Source: Paracoccaceae bacterium
GTDB taxonomy: Bacteria > Pseudomonadota > Alphaproteobacteria > Rhodobacterales > Rhodobacteraceae
DNA: 46,591 nucleotides
Reading direction: 5' to 3'
Assembly (NCBI GenBank): GCA_014879735.1
Contig: JACSRN010000043.1
Location: 1-46,591 of the forward strand
How positions within the stretch are numbered: the first letter of the stretch is position 1; each line of letters starts with the position of its first letter. The position numbers and the translations under genes were made by a program. The notes below the pieces were generated by a model. The model was not told where the DNA came from. It did no database searches and worked only from the letters and a program-made list of their open reading frames with translations. Below, piece by piece: positions 43,268 through 46,591 of this stretch.

Positions 43268-44374
43268 ATGCGGACAGGATATGTTTTTCGGGAAGAGTAC
43301 ATGTGGCACAACACCGGGATCGCGGCGAACTACGCGCCGGCCGGCGGCTTTGTGCAGCCCGACATGCGACATGCCGAAAGCTCTGACAGCAAGCGGCGCA
43401 TCGACGGCCTGTTCTCGGTCAGCGGCATCAAGAAGCACCTGCGGATCATCGACGACTTCGAAGCCTTGACGGATGAGCAGATCGCCTTGTTCCACACGCG
43501 CGACTACATGGCGCGGATCAAGGAGATGAGCGACAACGGCGGCGGGGACGCCGGCGAACTGACCCCCTTCGGCAAGGGCGGATACGAGATCGCCGCCCTG
43601 TCGGCGGCAGGCCCCCTGGTGGCAGGACGCGCCATCCTGCGCGGTGAGATCGACAATGCCTATGTCCTCAACCGCCCGCCGGGCCACCACGCCGAAGCGG
43701 ACATTGGTCGCGGGTTCTGCATTTTCGGCAATGCCGTCCTTGCGGCCATGAACCTGCGCAAGGAATTTGGCGCCATGAAGATCGCGATGCTGGACTGGGA
43801 TGTCCATCATGGCAACGGGGCCCAGAAGGCCTTCTACAAGGATCCGACGACGCTGGTCATGTCGATGCACCAGTACAAGAACTATCCGCAGGACTCGGGC
43901 TTTGTCGAAGAGGCCGGCGAAGGCGATGGTTACGGCTACAACATCAACATGCCGCTTCCGCCCGGCTCGGGGCATGGCGCCTATCTGCATGCGATGGAAA
44001 CCGTGGTGGTGCCGGCACTCGAGGCCTTCAAGCCAGACATGATCTTTGTTCTGTCGGGGTTCGATGCCGGCGCGGTGGATCCCCTCGGTCGCAACATGGC
44101 CCATAGCGGCACCTATCGCGCGATGACGCTGCGGATGATGGCCATGGCCGAGAAGCTGTGCAACGGGCGGCTGCTGATCATGCACGAAGGTGGCTATTCC
44201 CCGGCCTATACCCCCTTCTGCGGCATCGCGGTGGTCGAGGCGCTGACCGGCATCGATACCGGCGTCAAGGATCCGTTCTTCGAGATACTCAGCGGTTACG
44301 GCATGCAGGAATTGCAGCCGCACCAGGCCGAGATGATCGCGCAATCCGCCGCGATTGTCCGGCATATCCGCTGA
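43268..44374 (+). CDS. Histone deacetylase-like amidohydrolase, probable acetylpolyamine amidohydrolase
   Basis: The 368-aa zinc hydrolase belongs to the HDAC/acetoin-utilisation/acetylpolyamine amidohydrolase superfamily. His140-His141 in RPPGHHAE are the catalytic pair, Zn ligands are Asp178 and His180 in DWDVHHGNG and Asp266 in SGFDAG, and Tyr310 in HEGGYSP is the oxyanion-stabilising residue. All are in place, so the enzyme should be active. Length is close to acetylpolyamine amidohydrolase rather than to AcuC. Removal of acetyl groups from acetylated putrescine, cadaverine or spermidine is the leading role. AGGGA precedes the ATG at 43268. A small membrane protein and a symporter follow on the same strand. 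Confidence 0.9.
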   Translation: MRTGYVFREEYMWHNTGIAANYAPAGGFVQPDMRHAESSDSKRRIDGLFSVSGIKKHLRIIDDFEALTDEQIALFHTRDYMARIKEMSDNGGGDAGELTPFGKGGYEIAALSAAGPLVAGRAILRGEIDNAYVLNRPPGHHAEADIGRGFCIFGNAVLAAMNLRKEFGAMKIAMLDWDVHHGNGAQKAFYKDPTTLVMSMHQYKNYPQDSGFVEEAGEGDGYGYNINMPLPPGSGHGAYLHAMETVVVPALEAFKPDMIFVLSGFDAGAVDPLGRNMAHSGTYRAMTLRMMAMAEKLCNGRLLIMHEGGYSPAYTPFCGIAVVEALTGIDTGVKDPFFEILSGYGMQELQPHQAEMIAQSAAIVRHIR

Positions 44375-44406
44375 CAGCGAGACCGCGGACCCAACGGGAG
44401 GAAAAC

Positions 44407-44607
44407 ATGCAACAAAAAAAGAGCAAGACCATCGCCACAGGAATCCTGATCGCCAACCTGCTGATCATGCTGTTTCCGCCGATCCATCTGGGCATGGCCA
44501 AGGGCTCGATGCCCATGGCCCTGACCTTCTTCCTCGGCAGCGGCCTGATCCTGGTCCTGTCGATGGTCGTCCTGCGTTCGCTCGACGCCAGCGGCACGGA
44601 GGAGTGA
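44407..44607 (+). CDS. Small membrane protein upstream of SSS symporter
   Basis: The 66-aa protein has two hydrophobic helices at about residues 10-28 and 35-58, separated by a short GMAKGSMPM turn, and a basic N-terminus (QQKKSK). It starts 32 bp after the amidohydrolase stop, with GGGAGG 4 bp upstream of the ATG, and ends 1 bp before the symporter ATG, so it is co-translated with it. Small two-helix proteins (such as YhdT or DUF3311 types) often precede SSS symporters, but this one's family was not settled by eye. It is likely an accessory part of the transporter. Confidence 0.75.
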   Translation: MQQKKSKTIATGILIANLLIMLFPPIHLGMAKGSMPMALTFFLGSGLILVLSMVVLRSLDASGTEE

Positions 44608-44608
44608 G

Positions 44609-46066
44609 ATGGATTTCCTTATCGGTTACGGCATGATCCTGGCCTTCTTCGTGCTGGTGATCTACGTCATGGAACGCACGCACAAGGCCAGCGACGACTT
44701 TTCCGAATTCGCCGTCGCCGGGCGGTCCTTCGGGTCGTGGTATCAAACCATGGCCTTCCTGAATACCTGGCTGCCCGGAACCATCTTCATCGCCTTCGCC
44801 GGATGGACGGCTGCGGCCGGGGTCATCGGATATTATGTCCTGTCCTATTCCCTTCTGGCGGTGCTGTTCATGTATTATCTGGCCGACCGGGTCTTTGACT
44901 GGGGCAAGCGCCACAACCTGAAGACCCAGTCGGACTTTGTCGGCAAGCGCTACAACTCCGATCTGGTCAGGGTGATCGCGGCGATCATCGGTGTCGTCTC
45001 GATCTTCCCCTGGCTGGTCCTCGGCTTCCAGTCGCTGGGCCTGGTCTTCTCCTTCCTGTCCTTCGGCCGGATTTCGCCAGAAGTCGCCGTCTTTGTCGGC
45101 ATCGCGGTCCTTGCCATCCGTCAGATCTGGACCGTGCGCATGGGCATGCGTGGGATCGTCATTTCCGACATGGTGCAGGGCATCATCGCCTATGGCCTTG
45201 GCGGACTGCTGTCGGTGGCCTTCATCGTCATGCTGATCAACAGCGACCATGGCTTTGACAAGCTCTCGGAAAACTTCGCCATGCTTCCCAGCTTTGGCAG
45301 CGATCTCGGCCCGTTCTACTACTTCTCCATCGTGCTGACCGGCGCGCTGGGCTCCTGGTGCTGGCCGGACATCTTCGTGCGGCTCTTCACGGCAAAAAGC
45401 GCGCAGACGGTGAAAAACTCGGCCTTCAAGGCGGCGCCGCTGATGTTCCTTTTCCTTGCAGTCATGCTGACGGCGGCGATGCTGGCCGGCTCCATGACAG
45501 ATGTCGCGGCCGCGCCGGATCAGGTCTGGTTCCTGCTTGCCAGCCACGGCGGGCCGGTGGTCCTCTCTCTGGCCGGGATCTGCGTTCTCGCGGCGACCGT
45601 GGGCAACATCAACGCGCTGACCCAGGCAATCGGCGTGCATGCCGCGCAGGACATCTTTCATGTCAAGGGTGGCAGCGACCACGCCATCACCCGTACCGCG
45701 CGGATCATCATTGCCGTGACGACCGTGCTTGCGATCATCGGCGCGGTCCTGACGGTCAGCATGACGGCCGGCCTCCTGACACTGGCGCTGGCGGCCTATC
45801 AGGGCATCGTGCAACTGGCGCCGTCGCTCTATCTCGGCATCCTGTGGCGCAGGCCCAATGCCGCTGCTGCGGCGCTGGGCATGATCGTGGGCATCGTCGT
45901 CGCCGTGACGCTGCAGTTCCTCTACCCGGTGTCGATCCCGGCCCTTGGCGGCCTGACCTCCGGCGTCGTCGGCCTCATCTGCAACACGGTGGTTCTGGTC
46001 GTGGTGTCGATGCTGTCGCCGTCACGCAAGGACGAGGACGAACGTGTCTCGGCGCTCTTTGCCTGA
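44609..46066 (+). CDS. Sodium:solute symporter (SSS family)
   Basis: The 485-aa symporter has about 13 hydrophobic helices. The family features are the N-terminal FAVAGRSFGSWYQTMAFLNTWLPGTIF stretch, the signature helix near MRGIVISDMVQG (about residues 178-192), and GICVLAATVGNINALTQAIG in the central part. Members import amino acids, sugars, choline or other small solutes with Na+. The upstream small membrane protein and amidohydrolase suggest that the solute is an acetylated amine or the acetate or polyamine released, but this is inference. GGAGG in the upstream gene's tail precedes the ATG. A strong terminator ends the three-gene run. Confidence 0.9.
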   Translation: MDFLIGYGMILAFFVLVIYVMERTHKASDDFSEFAVAGRSFGSWYQTMAFLNTWLPGTIFIAFAGWTAAAGVIGYYVLSYSLLAVLFMYYLADRVFDWGKRHNLKTQSDFVGKRYNSDLVRVIAAIIGVVSIFPWLVLGFQSLGLVFSFLSFGRISPEVAVFVGIAVLAIRQIWTVRMGMRGIVISDMVQGIIAYGLGGLLSVAFIVMLINSDHGFDKLSENFAMLPSFGSDLGPFYYFSIVLTGALGSWCWPDIFVRLFTAKSAQTVKNSAFKAAPLMFLFLAVMLTAAMLAGSMTDVAAAPDQVWFLLASHGGPVVLSLAGICVLAATVGNINALTQAIGVHAAQDIFHVKGGSDHAITRTARIIIAVTTVLAIIGAVLTVSMTAGLLTLALAAYQGIVQLAPSLYLGILWRRPNAAAAALGMIVGIVVAVTLQFLYPVSIPALGGLTSGVVGLICNTVVLVVVSMLSPSRKDEDERVSALFA

Positions 46067-46393
46067 CGCTTGCCAGAGGTGTCAAAGACAGGAAGCAGGC
46101 CGGGTTTTCCCGGCCTGCTTTCCGTTAGTGCGGTCGGGAAACGGTATTCGGGTCCGGCGGTGCCCACGGCATCCGGGCCAGACGCCTTCTGCCCGGTCAT
46201 CTGCAATCATTCGCGTGCGCCGATATCTGTTGTGACGATTCCGGTCGATTCCGAAGTGGTGGTTCTGTTGCGCCGTCGGGCATGGCGCTTAGTCCGGGAC
46301 GGTTGCATTAACTTTGATCTGGGATATGCTTTTTTGCATGACCTCGGTCTGCCACGCAATTTTAAGTTCATATATATATCGGAGGTAGCAGCG
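46067..46393. other. Intergenic region between symporter and RTX-type gene
   Basis: The first part holds the symporter terminator. The second part, about 46300-46390, is AT-rich with an ATGC-TTTTTT-GCAT dyad near 46327 and a TATATATA tract just before the next ribosome binding site. It likely holds the promoter of the RTX-type gene. TTGCAT (46334-46339) with CAATTT 17 bp later is a weak promoter candidate. Confidence 0.45.
46091..46124 (+). terminator. Rho-independent terminator of amidohydrolase-symporter operon
   Basis: AAGCAGGCCGGG (46093-46104) pairs with CCCGGCCTGCTT (46109-46120) around TTTT, followed by TCC and a short T-rich tail. The stem of 12 bp starts about 27 nt after the symporter stop. 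It is near symmetrical, so it may work in both directions. Confidence 0.82.
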
Positions 46394-46591
46394 ATGCCTG
46401 TCGTCAACGGGAGTGCGAACAACGATTTCATTCATCGCGCCGGGGACGGGCTGGTCCCCCCGCCGGGCGCGACCGAGGTTACGAGCGTCACCACGGGAGA
46501 TGATGAGATTCGGGCCGGCGCAGGCAATGACACGATCTATGGCGCGGCGGGCAACGATACGCTGGATGGCGGCACCGGCGATGACACGATG
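46394..46591 (+). CDS. RTX-type calcium-binding protein (partial, C-terminus outside window)
   Basis: The first 66 codons are in the window. After a short N-terminus (MPVVNGSANNDFIHRAGDG), glycine- and aspartate-rich nonapeptide repeats begin: AGAGNDTIY, GAAGNDTLD and GGTGDDTM, matching the GGxGxDxxx RTX pattern that forms calcium-bound parallel beta-rolls. Such proteins are usually secreted by type I systems through a C-terminal signal not visible here. Function could be a protease, lipase, adhesin or surface protein. The ATG at 46394 follows GGAGGT at 46381-46386. No N-terminal signal peptide is present, as expected for type I substrates. Confidence 0.85.
   Translation, partial: MPVVNGSANNDFIHRAGDGLVPPPGATEVTSVTTGDDEIRAGAGNDTIYGAAGNDTLDGGTGDDTM

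Overview
The window reads as a chromosomal segment of a GC-rich alphaproteobacterium of the Rhodobacteraceae/Paracoccaceae type. The grounds are high-GC codon use, a cytochrome c2/c550 gene directly upstream of an aa3-type oxidase subunit I gene (the cycA-ctaD pairing known from Paracoccus), a SPOR/dacA/tmk/holB/tatD/MBL housekeeping run, and many ABC importers. No rRNA, CRISPR array, transposase or phage structural gene was seen.

Layout. 1-4.1 kb: the 5' part of ilvC (minus, cut by the window edge) faces a plus-strand run of two Lrp/AsnC regulators, an enolase-superfamily enzyme and a class V aminotransferase. 4.2-11.5 kb: housekeeping genes, namely a UbiH-type hydroxylase, a small membrane protein, a HAD nucleotidase, a GntR regulator, a membrane glycosyltransferase, carA, a GatB/YqeY protein and a DUF2244 protein. 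11.6-16.2 kb: ctaD and cycA with a perfect FNR-type palindrome between them, a small protein, an XRE-type regulator, lipB and tRNA-Leu(GAG). 16.6-21.6 kb: a plus-strand ABC importer of the polyamine/opine type (ATPase, binding protein, permease, small membrane protein, permease). 21.6-28.2 kb: an AEC carrier and a minus-strand run of MBL hydrolase, TatD, DNA polymerase III delta', thymidylate kinase, D,D-carboxypeptidase and a SPOR lipoprotein. 28.5-31.2 kb: tRNA-Ser(UGA), an AT-richer orphan ORF, and soxR divergent from an MFS exporter with a SoxR-box-like dyad between them.

31.7-46.1 kb is the most interesting part. A minus-strand run of nine genes encodes a complete putrescine-type ABC importer (ATPase, two permeases, binding protein), a class III omega-aminotransferase, an AcuI/YhdH-type enoyl-CoA reductase, an OsmC protein, an acyl-CoA ligase and an enoyl-CoA hydratase. 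It is flanked by two LuxR-type regulators without any luxI, then by an HDAC-like acetylpolyamine amidohydrolase, a 66-aa membrane protein and a sodium:solute symporter on the plus strand. Together these suggest uptake of (acetyl)polyamines, deacetylation, transamination, and processing of a carbon skeleton as CoA esters. That last link is inference and is the best candidate here for an undescribed pathway. At the right edge a gene for an RTX-type calcium-binding protein begins and runs out of the window.

Starts were set from ribosome binding sites and family lengths where possible. Functions rest on motif recognition by eye, without database searches.
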